This document shows, one piece after another, positions 29,501 to 37,540 of a stretch of 64,000 nt of DNA. The notes under the pieces are model-generated. The model saw only the letters and a list, made by a program, of their open reading frames with translations, was not told the origin of the DNA and searched no databases. The position numbers were made by a program, and so were the translations under genes. The stretch's first letter is position 1; each line of letters begins with the position of its first letter. The stretch comes from Roseburia sp. CAG:10041_57 (lineage in GTDB: Bacteria; Bacillota; Clostridia; Lachnospirales; Lachnospiraceae), in contig MNTL01000004.1 of assembly GCA_001916965.1 (NCBI GenBank), positions 58,379-122,378 of the forward strand, given 5' to 3'.

Positions 29501-29509
29501 TTATTTTAA
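26501..29509 (+). CDS. PD-(D/E)XK nuclease - STAND-type NTPase - helical repeat protein, candidate defence gene
   Basis: A 1002-residue protein from ATG 26501 (AAAAAAGG at 26485-26492). Residues about 10-140 are a restriction-endonuclease-like domain with DHGIDG (Asp51) and EAK (Glu68, Lys70), the PD-(D/E)XK core of Mrr-type nucleases. Residues 210-225 hold a P-loop, EGDRGIGKS (Gly216-Ser223), followed by an ATPase region of STAND/AP-ATPase character. The C-terminal 400 residues are helical and TPR-like (NNEGVWYFENGNICEALDC). This order resembles Avs-type antiphage sensors with an N-terminal nuclease, though shorter. It starts 82 bases inside the left inverted repeat and converges on a glycosyltransferase gene. 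The defence role is inference. Confidence 0.72.
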   Translation: MSENLDAKKNWKSFEILAVKIVKIQIEGILEYDNLEFHEDSVPLTRDHGIDGQLHITLSGNDITITVEAKLRSKGPLGLKEFASSIVNYFINLSDIHFVVTNVEFSEDAQNILKSIQKKREKYCLNYIDGSLIQQSIKKINYNDCNHDQKKQLEELVSYFSKQNYSHTLPIQYQNLEGRVRKIFAENTYILPQHISAEKEICSLLNRNNCFLIVEGDRGIGKSYVIDRALANYKENSSVIPIDLSSDWSRQTLLLEITKELLQLDFSKLLALLSEADKKDLNRQILENANTEDDYLIALKQLLFFDVDEKVHYNYLIRTFFANILEKTNISILLYLYNINEVSIQVSNFFLNFLPAIADKIKTIIEVDNVPLVQSTEESINFVHSLRQYSQGGISATTYWMHECKKDEVLEYIKRNLRLSSSQDIANYICYKYGCNLMVLADVLDYINQNGIKTQTEIARMPLVQYGTFSNYLLEQYYQKLSDKQKKAFIWSAVIIELLDGHLNYELLIELEGVLDIDNIANLLLDTPFFEETGEAIVVKNSTYKNILTASIPQFEKLRVIKFLLKHKTSWDLPEVQMQYKECCFKLIAKKEVDILEIKNLITTLRVQNLTNLKSHLLFLCYQYFDSTEPESKSTLFFLVEYLESITEKLLYCRKENNELLEKANSLCKNQIAAINKTNNDTSDIYELQVKIYFLYYNQQKTLFRFDLAEEFIDKGLLLEQHCLDKELVGKMYWCKGLCLKERGIKPGFLDFMLKGIKKYPDAMYLKICYLSNYASSNFKTDLNKSYKALDVGIRLAQKAQFIDLEVWLSNNQIICNLTKKDFSEACLKQIIAVREKADRYELLSDISRAYNNEGVWYFENGNICEALDCLQHALNIFDESVTDQQKFLFRTNKIVLLWKEKKNIKNDLNILYDWLKDNYRIMESKLNKTSNLKKENNYAAILSLYKVSCITGQNWFVQKLTEWFKYPAFDSIKNNPINAFEPGKDIIDKAFLVKNEIFILF

Positions 29510-29528
29510 AATCTACAGAACATATTAT

Positions 29529-29570
29529 CTGCCGTACACACTCTCCCTGTAGAAAATGTGTGTATGGCAG
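29529..29570. terminator. Hairpin between convergent genes
   Basis: Stem of 13 pairs, CTGCCGTACACAC (29529-29541) with GTGTGTATGGCAG (29558-29570), one G-T pair, in the 67-base gap between the two convergent genes of the invertible segment. No strong T-run follows on either side, so termination strength is uncertain. Lying between the ends, it can insulate both genes from each other in either orientation. Confidence 0.55.
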
Positions 29571-29576
29571 AATCTA

Positions 29577-31757
29577 CTAGCACTTTTGGTAAATTGTATC
29601 AATTAAGCCTGCTTTAGACTCATTAGAATAAACCAGTAACTTCTCTACATAGGTATACAATTCAAAATAAATTGACCATAATTGTTCAAGCGTCAAGCTA
29701 GCATAATCGAAAGCTACTGATATATGTACAACATTTCTAGAAGCATTCCTTAGGTGCTTGTATTTCAAACCAACTTTGTCATAAGACATTATTTTAAAAT
29801 TATTTTTTGTATCATAATACAAAGAATAGATACTCGTAAAAGGAATATTGGTGACAAGTGTTTTCTCCGGTTTAAATGCTGTCTTTATATTTCGTATATA
29901 ATTTATAAGAGGTAAAACTTTATATTCGCTCATTAATGGAGATTCCAATAAAACTAGTAATTCTGTAAACTTAAGGTCTAGAGTGGCTGCTTCATCCTTA
30001 TCGGACACCAATGATACGTCAGCTAGATGTTTCTTTTCTGAAAACACATCATATAAACTTCCGTTATAAACAACATACCCATATGCGGTATTCTTATAAA
30101 TAACAGGAAGTTTTCTATCATTGGCAATTGATTCCATTGTATGGATTCGTTCTCCTTTGGTCAATACATATTCTTCTGTGGAATAAGGATTCCAAATGTT
30201 AGTGGTATTAATAATATCAAAATAATAAGCAAAAAGGTAGCTACCATCATTTGTGTCGATTTCCCATAATTTATAATCTATCACATTTTCACATATTTCC
30301 TGAATATTTAAAACCGTACAATGAATACAGTTTTGGATGATTTGTGCAATATCAAATTTAGAAGGCAATTCAGTAAGATAAGGATAAGTATCCATTGAAT
30401 GCACTTTTATTGCCTGATACCAATCTATACTTTTTTTCAAAAATTGCGTTTGTTTTTTTTCTGCTTTTAATCCATATGCAAACATATGCGAATCAAAAAA
30501 ATCAAATGTCTGCTCTATTTTTTTGGCAGATTGTTTTGCATTTTTACCCATATAATCAGTCAAAAATGGCTGACCACAGAAAAAGAGCAGTTTTTGCCTT
30601 AATGCTATAATATCATTGTAAGGCACAACAAAACCGTTATACCAATCTTCTAAATAGTCTTTTCCATAACCGTTGGGTGTTGCAATAACAGGAATTCCTT
30701 GATTTAATGCTTCTAATAACACTAAACCACCTGCTTCATATTTGGAGTGGGTAATCAGTACAGAACTTTTTAATAAAAGTGTACTTATGCCTTCCGGTGG
30801 AAGTGTTCCCCACCATATAATTCGATGTTGTTTTTCAAAATTTACGAGTTGTGGGATGTCTTCTTTTATATCATTTCTGAACTGTTCTATTTGACTTGGG
30901 GCACCACCTACAATCCATAAATTAGGCATTTGCTCACCTATAATCTCATAAGCCTGCACCCACGCAATAATAATTTCTTTAATTCCCTTATTTTTATGTA
31001 TTCGACCAAAATATATAAAATTTTTTCGATTCCACCACAAATAATCATCTTCTTTGTTAATGTATGAAAAATAGCTCAAATATTGTTGTTCTACGATTGT
31101 ACTTCCGAGTGTATTGACTCGTACTTCACCTCTAGTATTATAGGCAGGATAAAGATAATTATTGTCTACCTTTAATCCGGCTAAAATAAGATGTTCTGAC
31201 GGAATAGCATACAATTCCCGCATTTCATTTATTTCGGACAGTGACGAACAGATTAAATATTTAGCGTGTGCAAATACTTTTTCTTCTTCATGGATCCGTT
31301 GCTTTGCTATATCTTCTACGGCACCAGTCTGTTCTTTTTTCTTAGCGTTAGATAAGATTGTGTGTACATAAAATGTATTATATTGTTCAGCGAGCTCGTA
31401 TGCCAACATACCTGATTGCCAATAACTGCTATGAAATATAAATGAACAATCACTGTATTTTGATAAAATTTCAATGATTAATTCTTTTGAGCGTGAGTGG
31501 TAGTTTTGTAAAACATCCTTGTCTATAGGTCCCCAATCCCCTAAATTGATTCTATAAAAATCAGAGAATGGTGTTATGCTTATATATTCCTCTAAATGTG
31601 GATATTTTTTTCGCGTAATATAAATGTGATATATGTTATTTTTCTGCAATTCTTGTAAAAGACTTCTTGAATAGGTGTTACCTCCTCCTATATCGCCTGC
31701 CCCCGAGGGAATAGTTGGATCACAATGTAAATCGATAATTACAACATATTTCTTCAT
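29577..31757 (-). CDS. Long GT4-type glycosyltransferase with an unrecognised C-terminal domain
   Basis: A 726-residue protein. Residues about 1-430 are a GT-B/GT4 glycosyltransferase resembling the sucrose-synthase-like group. They include DIGGGNTYSRSLLQEL in the donor-loop position, FIYFGRIHKNKGIKEII, NLWIVGG and SKYEAGGLVLLEALNQGIPV with the E-x7-E motif. The last 290 residues (from about SKFDIAQIIQNCIH) match nothing I recognise. AAAGGAG precedes the ATG, and the 50-bp repeat ends 27 bases upstream. In the present orientation it lies directly downstream of the recombinase gene on the same strand and could be read from that transcript. A glycan role or a partner role with the convergent nuclease-NTPase are both possible. 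Confidence 0.75.
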   Translation of the reverse strand: MKKYVVIIDLHCDPTIPSGAGDIGGGNTYSRSLLQELQKNNIYHIYITRKKYPHLEEYISITPFSDFYRINLGDWGPIDKDVLQNYHSRSKELIIEILSKYSDCSFIFHSSYWQSGMLAYELAEQYNTFYVHTILSNAKKKEQTGAVEDIAKQRIHEEEKVFAHAKYLICSSLSEINEMRELYAIPSEHLILAGLKVDNNYLYPAYNTRGEVRVNTLGSTIVEQQYLSYFSYINKEDDYLWWNRKNFIYFGRIHKNKGIKEIIIAWVQAYEIIGEQMPNLWIVGGAPSQIEQFRNDIKEDIPQLVNFEKQHRIIWWGTLPPEGISTLLLKSSVLITHSKYEAGGLVLLEALNQGIPVIATPNGYGKDYLEDWYNGFVVPYNDIIALRQKLLFFCGQPFLTDYMGKNAKQSAKKIEQTFDFFDSHMFAYGLKAEKKQTQFLKKSIDWYQAIKVHSMDTYPYLTELPSKFDIAQIIQNCIHCTVLNIQEICENVIDYKLWEIDTNDGSYLFAYYFDIINTTNIWNPYSTEEYVLTKGERIHTMESIANDRKLPVIYKNTAYGYVVYNGSLYDVFSEKKHLADVSLVSDKDEAATLDLKFTELLVLLESPLMSEYKVLPLINYIRNIKTAFKPEKTLVTNIPFTSIYSLYYDTKNNFKIMSYDKVGLKYKHLRNASRNVVHISVAFDYASLTLEQLWSIYFELYTYVEKLLVYSNESKAGLIDTIYQKC

Positions 31758-31784
31758 CTATATAGAACTCCTTTTGGTGTATAT

Positions 31785-31834
31785 TTTAGAATTATCCTGT
31801 ATCTATACAAATAACGGATAACTAAAAATTATCC
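31785..31834 (-). repeat. Right 50-bp inverted repeat of the putative invertible segment
   Basis: Exact reverse complement of 26370-26419. Its outer end overlaps the recombinase gene: the last sense codon (GGA) and the TAA stop of that gene (31829-31834) lie within the repeat, so inversion would leave the recombinase protein unchanged. The two repeats bracket 5365 bases. Confidence 0.95.
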
Positions 31835-32758
31835 TTCAACTCTCATCTTTTTCCTCGGATGCTTATTAGTCAGAATCTCTCTTTGCTTTGCTAATGTAAC
31901 ATGGGTATATATTTCAGTTACATTGATGGAGCTGTGCCCAAGCATTTCCTGAATATAACGGATATCCACATCTTCTTCTAAAAGTGCTGTTGCAAAAGTA
32001 TGACGAAACATATGAGGAGTAATATGTTGATCTATGGATGCAACAGAAGTATATTTATTTATCATCCTTCTTACACTTTGGTCGGAGAGTGGTTTGCCGG
32101 ATTGACTGGCAAAAAAATGATTACAGGAAACAATTTCTTTGTGATATTTTTTTTCATATTCTTTTAAAATGTTTAATACATCTTCATTTCCGATATGTAT
32201 CCGCCTTTCCTTACTGCCTTTTCCATAGATCAGAATGGAACCTTCATTGAGATTGACTTCATTTGGAGTCAGGTTGCATAATTCGGATATGCGAATACCT
32301 GTTGCAAATAGAAATTCTATAACAGCCGCATCACGAAGCGCGTTTCTTCTTTGATATGGCGTACGAGCTGTCTGGTGTTCATGATAAATCGTTGCTAAGA
32401 TGCTTTCGATAGAGTGTAAAGGGATTGTTTTAGGCAAAAGAATTGGTTCCCGGAAACGAATGTGCAGTTTATCAAAAGGATTTTTTTCAAGGATTTCTTT
32501 GTACTCAAGATAATGAAAAAAAGCTTTGGTAGACGCTATTTTGCGTTTGACGGTTTTGGGCTTGTAATGTGCATGTAGAGAACTGATGTAGGATTCAAGG
32601 ATAGGAATAGAGAGTTCTTCTATTTCAGTATCTTCAATGAAACAGAGAAATTGATATAAGTCTATCATATAGGATTTGATGGTCTTGGAATCCAGTTTTT
32701 TTTGAGCTGTGCAATAGGCAAGATAATTTGAAAGATGTGATTGATTTTTTGTTTTCAT
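31829..32758 (-). CDS. Tyrosine recombinase (XerC/D-like), likely invertase of the adjacent segment
   Basis: A 309-residue integrase-type recombinase. The N-terminal SAM-like core-binding domain (1-100) is followed by the catalytic domain with all six expected residues: Arg156 (ATGIRISEL), Lys183 (GKGSKERR), His249 and Arg252 (HMFRHTF), His275 (LGHSS) and nucleophile Tyr284 (IYTHV). It is nearly the length of XerC/XerD. Its stop codon falls inside the right 50-bp repeat, which strongly suggests it acts on those repeats. Transcription runs toward the segment. A 146-bp structured repeat lies just upstream of its start. Confidence 0.9.
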   Translation of the reverse strand: MKTKNQSHLSNYLAYCTAQKKLDSKTIKSYMIDLYQFLCFIEDTEIEELSIPILESYISSLHAHYKPKTVKRKIASTKAFFHYLEYKEILEKNPFDKLHIRFREPILLPKTIPLHSIESILATIYHEHQTARTPYQRRNALRDAAVIEFLFATGIRISELCNLTPNEVNLNEGSILIYGKGSKERRIHIGNEDVLNILKEYEKKYHKEIVSCNHFFASQSGKPLSDQSVRRMINKYTSVASIDQHITPHMFRHTFATALLEEDVDIRYIQEMLGHSSINVTEIYTHVTLAKQREILTNKHPRKKMRVEG

Positions 32759-32785
32759 TTTATAGAGTCTCCTTTGATTAATATT

Positions 32786-32931
32786 TTGTAACTATTCAGA
32801 GCCATGCAAATTAAGGCAGAATATACTTGTTTACAAGCATATTTGACTCAATTTATATGGCGAAGTAACCACATGAGCAAAAACAAGCTGTGAAACAGCG
32901 ATTTTGCGAATGGGGTTCTGAATAGTTACAA
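32786..32931. repeat. Structured repeat element, copy A, with 15-bp terminal inverted repeats
   Basis: Between the recombinase and the 33-kb operon. Ends TTGTAACTATTCAGA (32786-32800) and TCTGAATAGTTACAA (32917-32931) are perfect complements, extendable by three more pairs. Inside are two hairpins, ATATACTTGT/ACAAGCATAT (32821-32842) and GCAAAA..GCTGT-GAA-ACAGC..TTTTGC (32877-32907). A related copy is at 63902-64000 in the same orientation, with a conserved block GTAACCACATGAGCAAAA. It looks like a mobile, RNA-like or MITE-like element of unknown class. Confidence 0.8.
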
Positions 32932-33132
32932 TATTTAAATATGTATCGGATTTTTGCGAAATTTTTGATGTAATGGGTTGCAAAGATAAGGTAGACATTA
33001 TATGATAGTTGCGTCTGCAAAGTGAATTTTGAGTACGGTATTCAAATAGAAACAGCTTGTTTTGAAGAGTGCATAATTACATTTTATTACTTGCGAAAGA
33101 TATAATAGTAACCATAATATGTCAATGTATAG

Positions 33133-33138
33133 TATAAT
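33133..33138 (+). promoter_or_regulatory. Consensus -10 box upstream of the 33-40 kb operon
   Basis: TATAAT in an AT-rich stretch. No good -35 is seen at the right distance. A start about 33145 would leave only about 12 leader bases before ATG 33157, but over 30 before the GTG at 33178, which has its own GGAG. This supports the GTG as start codon of the first gene. Confidence 0.45.
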
Positions 33139-33177
33139 ATATAAAAAGATAGACGTATGGACAGAATGGAGAAAACA

Positions 33178-34815
33178 GTGAAAAAAATTAATATAAATAT
33201 AGTAGCCGCATTATTAGGCGGTATTGCGTTTGTACTCATCTATGGCGTAAAAATATTAAATCCACTCTATACAGACTGGTTATTAACAGGAGGTGACCCA
33301 TCCCAGCATTATCTGGGCTGGGAGTTTTTCAGACGTTCAGACTGGTATTTCCCTTTGGGATTAACAGACCAGTTGGCATATCCGTTGAAGACCTCAGTTA
33401 TATATACGGATTCAATTCCGATATTTGCTGTTTTTTTTAAGTTGTTCCGAAGTATATTGCCCCGGCAATTTCAGTATTTTGGTATTTGGGGATTGTTATG
33501 CTTTGTTTTACAGGGATATTATGCAGCGAAGATTTTGGGTGAACGTAGTTCTTCCAAGACAGTAATTTTGGCAGGGAGTATTTTCTTTATTGTATCGCCT
33601 GTTATGGTTTTTCGTATGTATTATCATACTGCTTTGGCAGCGCACTGGCTGATCTTATTGGCGATTTATTTTTATTCGAAACATGAAAAAGAATACAGGG
33701 ATATTTTCAGGCCTGTAATGCAGTGGGGAATACTTGGGATTCTGATCGGATCTATTCATCTGTATTTTGTACCAATGTGTGGAGCAATTCTTTTAGGATA
33801 TATTCTGTGCAGTATATGGAAAGAGAGAAAGATACGCATTAGATTTTTCTATCCTGGTATCAGCTTTTCTGTGGGATTATTTCTGACGGTTTATTTATTG
33901 GGAGGATTCAGCAGTGGAGCGGACACAGGAACAAATAATCTGGGACTGTTTAGCTTTAACCTGAATGCGTTTCTCAATCCCATGAGTTATTCCACTCTTT
34001 TAAAGAACACTTCTTTATGGGATTGGCCGTTTTATACGCAAGGCCAGTATGAGGGATTCTCTTATTTAGGAATGGGTATTATTTTATTGTGCGTATGTGG
34101 CATTGGGCTGATGATAAAAAATATATGCAGGAGAAAGAAGCCATCTGTTTATCAGATAATGACAGTTTTAATGAGTGTTGGATTGATTGTTATGGCTGCT
34201 TCCCCGACAATTACCTGGAATGATAAATTATTACTGCAGTTACCATATTCCAGCACGATATACAAATACTGGGGAATTTTTGGTTCCTGTGGCCGTATGG
34301 CATGGCCTGTAGTCTATTTTCTGATGATATTTGGAATTACCTCCATAGGCAATATGAAATGGAAACGGAAAGAGATCTCCAACGTAATAATAATACTGGC
34401 ATGTTTGGTGCAAGTGATTGATTTAAGTGGACAGCTGTACAAAAGACATGAGAATTATAGTGAGAAGGTTGTTTACCAAAGTCCGTTAGCTGGCTCTGTA
34501 TGGGATGATATTATTTCCTCCGGAGAGTATAAGCATGTTGTATGGGTCACTCATAATGTGGATCATAATGATGTGATACAGGTTGCAGTTTATGCAATGA
34601 AAAATGACATGACAATGGGTAATTTTTATTTTGCGCGGGGAATTGATAAGCGAGATATTATTGAAGAACAGCTGCAGAATACATCAGAGGATTGTGTATA
34701 TGTTTTTCTAAAGTCTGATGATACATTTGGGTATGAAATTTATGAAAACTATGAGGATGTACTGCATTTTTATCCTTGTGGGGATTATATGATAGGAACA
34801 GTGAAGAGTTTATGA
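33178..34815 (+). CDS. DUF6311-type polytopic membrane protein (GT-C-like)
   Basis: About 545 residues and eleven hydrophobic segments. The first outer loop has LTGGDPSQHYLGWEFFRRSDW, typical of DUF6311 proteins and similar in place to the acidic catalytic loop of GT-C glycosyltransferases. A soluble C-terminal tail follows the last helix. I prefer GTG 33178 (GGAG at 33168-33171) over ATG 33157, which has no ribosome site and little leader. It heads a five-gene run to 40243 with overlaps or short gaps. Probable role is glycosylation of a surface polymer on the outer face, by analogy only. Confidence 0.75.
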   Translation: MKKININIVAALLGGIAFVLIYGVKILNPLYTDWLLTGGDPSQHYLGWEFFRRSDWYFPLGLTDQLAYPLKTSVIYTDSIPIFAVFFKLFRSILPRQFQYFGIWGLLCFVLQGYYAAKILGERSSSKTVILAGSIFFIVSPVMVFRMYYHTALAAHWLILLAIYFYSKHEKEYRDIFRPVMQWGILGILIGSIHLYFVPMCGAILLGYILCSIWKERKIRIRFFYPGISFSVGLFLTVYLLGGFSSGADTGTNNLGLFSFNLNAFLNPMSYSTLLKNTSLWDWPFYTQGQYEGFSYLGMGIILLCVCGIGLMIKNICRRKKPSVYQIMTVLMSVGLIVMAASPTITWNDKLLLQLPYSSTIYKYWGIFGSCGRMAWPVVYFLMIFGITSIGNMKWKRKEISNVIIILACLVQVIDLSGQLYKRHENYSEKVVYQSPLAGSVWDDIISSGEYKHVVWVTHNVDHNDVIQVAVYAMKNDMTMGNFYFARGIDKRDIIEEQLQNTSEDCVYVFLKSDDTFGYEIYENYEDVLHFYPCGDYMIGTVKSL

Positions 34816-35630
34816 TTTTAGCAATTAATTATGCAGATGAAAGCTTTTCCAAGGCACAGAAGTGGAATTTGGAAACAGCACTCCGTTGGGGCGCAGATAA
34901 AGTAATTGGATATACACCGAAAGATATAGATGCAGAATTTAGAGAGAAGAATAAGGATATTCTGGCTGCAAAGAAAGGAAATGGTTTCTACTTGTGGAAA
35001 CCGTATTTCCTTAACAAAGCATATAAGGAATTGGAGGATGGAGATTATCTGATCTATACAGATGCAGGGTCCATATACATTAATAAGATTCAGTATCTTA
35101 TTGATTGTATGGAGAAAGAAGAGATGGATATCATGACCTTTTCTCTGGAAAAGGAGATGCTGGAGCGCAAATATAATAAGCGGGATGCATTTGTCCTTAT
35201 GGGATGTGATATACCTGAATATGCCAACACTCCACAGTCTATAGGTGGATATGTGGTATTAAAGAAGTCTCCTTTTGTGGAGAAATTTTTGAAAGAAGAT
35301 CTGGAATATGCGCAGGATCCGAGAATTATTACAGAACAGGAAAATACACAGGGAAAACCCAATTATCCGGACTTTGTAGTACACAGGCATGATCAGGCGG
35401 TATGGTCTTTGATGGTAAAGAAGTATCATTTAAAAAGATTTAGAGATCCTTCACAGTTTGGCATGCAGAATTCATATGAAAAGGATGTAGAGGAGAGAAG
35501 TACATTCCCACAGATTATTGACTCTCACAGGATGAATGTGGGAAGCCGGTTTGAATTAAGCTGGCGAAGGAGCAGATTGGGAAAGATATATATAAGAATC
35601 AAATCTAAATTAGGGAATAGAAGGCCATAA
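34812..35630 (+). CDS. GT-A-like glycosyltransferase
   Basis: A 272-residue soluble protein starting MILAINYADESFSKAQKWN. The ATG at 34812 overlaps the TGA of the upstream gene (ATGA), indicating coupled translation. A longer frame from 34776 would duplicate upstream coding bases. A DxD-like site appears in DGDYLIYTDAGSIYIN, and VHRHDQAVWSLMVKKY resembles the later conserved His/Asp region of capsule-type GT-A enzymes. Sugar specificity is unknown. Confidence 0.72.
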   Translation: MILAINYADESFSKAQKWNLETALRWGADKVIGYTPKDIDAEFREKNKDILAAKKGNGFYLWKPYFLNKAYKELEDGDYLIYTDAGSIYINKIQYLIDCMEKEEMDIMTFSLEKEMLERKYNKRDAFVLMGCDIPEYANTPQSIGGYVVLKKSPFVEKFLKEDLEYAQDPRIITEQENTQGKPNYPDFVVHRHDQAVWSLMVKKYHLKRFRDPSQFGMQNSYEKDVEERSTFPQIIDSHRMNVGSRFELSWRRSRLGKIYIRIKSKLGNRRP

Positions 35631-35672
35631 ATACAAAGGAAACTATTTTGTCTGAAAGAGGAAGTATACAAT

Positions 35673-37523
35673 ATGAGGAAAAGAAGAACAATATTAATAT
35701 TTAGTTTAATAGCGGCGATTTGTTCGACAGTTGCGTTATTGGCTGATGTGGAAACAACGGGTAATCTGTCCATGGCGCTTAATGGAGATACAATTGTATC
35801 TTTTATAACGGTAATTGGATTATTTGTAGTATACAGAAATGTACTGCTTAGGGAGAATAATTTCTGTGTATCTGCAACGATTAGGGCTAAGCTTGGAAAT
35901 GCAGTAACAGCTTTACTTTTTTCTGCCTGCATGATCATTGGAAAGTCACAGAATGCTCATGTAGATCTGAAATATCCTTTTTTGGCAGTTATTATGTTTC
36001 CGGGATATTTATGGTTCTTTTACTTTCTGCTTTCCTTTTGTACGCAATGGCTCACCGAGGCTGTTAAAGGACAACGCTTGGAAACTCCGGGTAAGATAAC
36101 GGAGTGGATATTTGATGAGCATATAATGATAAGTGTATTTATATTTGTTTTTCTGTGCAGACTTCCGTATTTGATAGCTTTTTTCCCTTGCAGTATGTCA
36201 TGGGATGGGGGAGCTCAAATCAGTAATTTCTATGGAATAGAGATTTTTACCAATCATCATCCTCCATTGTGCAGCTTTTTCTATGGTGCAATTGCGTGGT
36301 ATTCTCAGAAATGGGGATGTGCGAACCTGGGGATGTTCATGATTCCGTTGATTCAGACAGCTTTATCGGCATGGGCTGTTTCGCAACTGTGTATTTTATT
36401 ATATAAATTAAAAAGCCCATACTGGATGCGTTGGGGCACTCTGTTATATTTTGCACTGTTTACGGTCTGGAGTATATTTGATGTTACGGTGATCAAAGAT
36501 TCCATGTACTGGCAGTTTACTCTGCTGTTTGGGGTAGAAGCAGCGAAGTGCCTGTTTTTTAAAGATGAATTCTTTGCAAAGAAAAGAAATATGCTCGGAA
36601 TGATAATTTATGCCGTTCTTATGATGCAGATTCGTAATAATGGTGTATTTGTATTGTTATTTATGGCGCCTTTTATCATTTTAATGTCTCCAAAAGGTAA
36701 AAAATGGTGTACAACGGCGATTGTAATAGTAGCATTGGGAATATCGGCATTAATGAATCAGGTAGTATATCCGGCAGCAGGGGTAATCAGTCTTGAAGAT
36801 AAAGTAGACACCTATTGCATTATGTTTCAGCAGACAGCGAAATATGTACAGGAGCATTCGGGAGATGTTACACCCAAGGAACGGGAAGTACTGGATAAGG
36901 TGTTTGATTATGAGGAACTTCAGAAAGCATACGAACCGCATCTGGCAGACTGGGTAAAGAATTGTCTGAGAAAACAGGAAGGCAGTACAGATGATCCGAC
37001 AGGAAGTTATTTTGCAGGTTTAAAGAAGGACTACTTCAGAGTATGGTTTCAACAGTTTATGAAACATCCATTAACATATGTGGAGGCATTCTTTGAATGT
37101 TCCTATGGTTATTATTATCCGGATGAGGGAACGTATAAAGAGGGACTCGGGTTCTATGAAGAAGAAAGATACATGTTTACCAGAAGTATGTCAGATGCAA
37201 GCCAGATAGAGGGATTGGCACGTGCCAGATTCCTGATGGAACAGGTCAGTAAGCTGGAATATGCTCCGGGTATTGGAATGTTGTACCGTTGTGGTTTCTA
37301 TGCGTGGTGTGTTATATTCGCTTTTACATATGCAGTGGTGTGGAGAAAATATAAGATGGCGGTTATGACAATACCTGCGGTAACCAATTTACTAGTGTGT
37401 ATGATTTCACCTGTGAATACCTGCATTCGGTATGCGATGCCAACAATGTGCATGATTCCGCTGCTTGCTGCATTGCTGTGGTACAATGAGAACCGGGAGT
37501 CAGGTGACGAAAGGCTATATTGA
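35673..37523 (+). CDS. DUF6020-type large membrane protein
   Basis: A 616-residue polytopic protein. After five helices comes FFPCSMSWDGGAQISNFYG and FTNHHPPLCSFFYGA, an outer loop of the kind found in GT-C transferases with conserved Asp and His. A long extracytosolic stretch (about residues 390-520) is followed by final helices and MISPVNTCIRYAMPTM. This matches the DUF6020 group. ATG 35673 follows GAAAGAGGAAG. It belongs to the same operon as its neighbours. Substrate is unknown. Confidence 0.7.
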   Translation: MRKRRTILIFSLIAAICSTVALLADVETTGNLSMALNGDTIVSFITVIGLFVVYRNVLLRENNFCVSATIRAKLGNAVTALLFSACMIIGKSQNAHVDLKYPFLAVIMFPGYLWFFYFLLSFCTQWLTEAVKGQRLETPGKITEWIFDEHIMISVFIFVFLCRLPYLIAFFPCSMSWDGGAQISNFYGIEIFTNHHPPLCSFFYGAIAWYSQKWGCANLGMFMIPLIQTALSAWAVSQLCILLYKLKSPYWMRWGTLLYFALFTVWSIFDVTVIKDSMYWQFTLLFGVEAAKCLFFKDEFFAKKRNMLGMIIYAVLMMQIRNNGVFVLLFMAPFIILMSPKGKKWCTTAIVIVALGISALMNQVVYPAAGVISLEDKVDTYCIMFQQTAKYVQEHSGDVTPKEREVLDKVFDYEELQKAYEPHLADWVKNCLRKQEGSTDDPTGSYFAGLKKDYFRVWFQQFMKHPLTYVEAFFECSYGYYYPDEGTYKEGLGFYEEERYMFTRSMSDASQIEGLARARFLMEQVSKLEYAPGIGMLYRCGFYAWCVIFAFTYAVVWRKYKMAVMTIPAVTNLLVCMISPVNTCIRYAMPTMCMIPLLAALLWYNENRESGDERLY

Positions 37524-37540
37524 TAGAAGAGGACAAGTGA

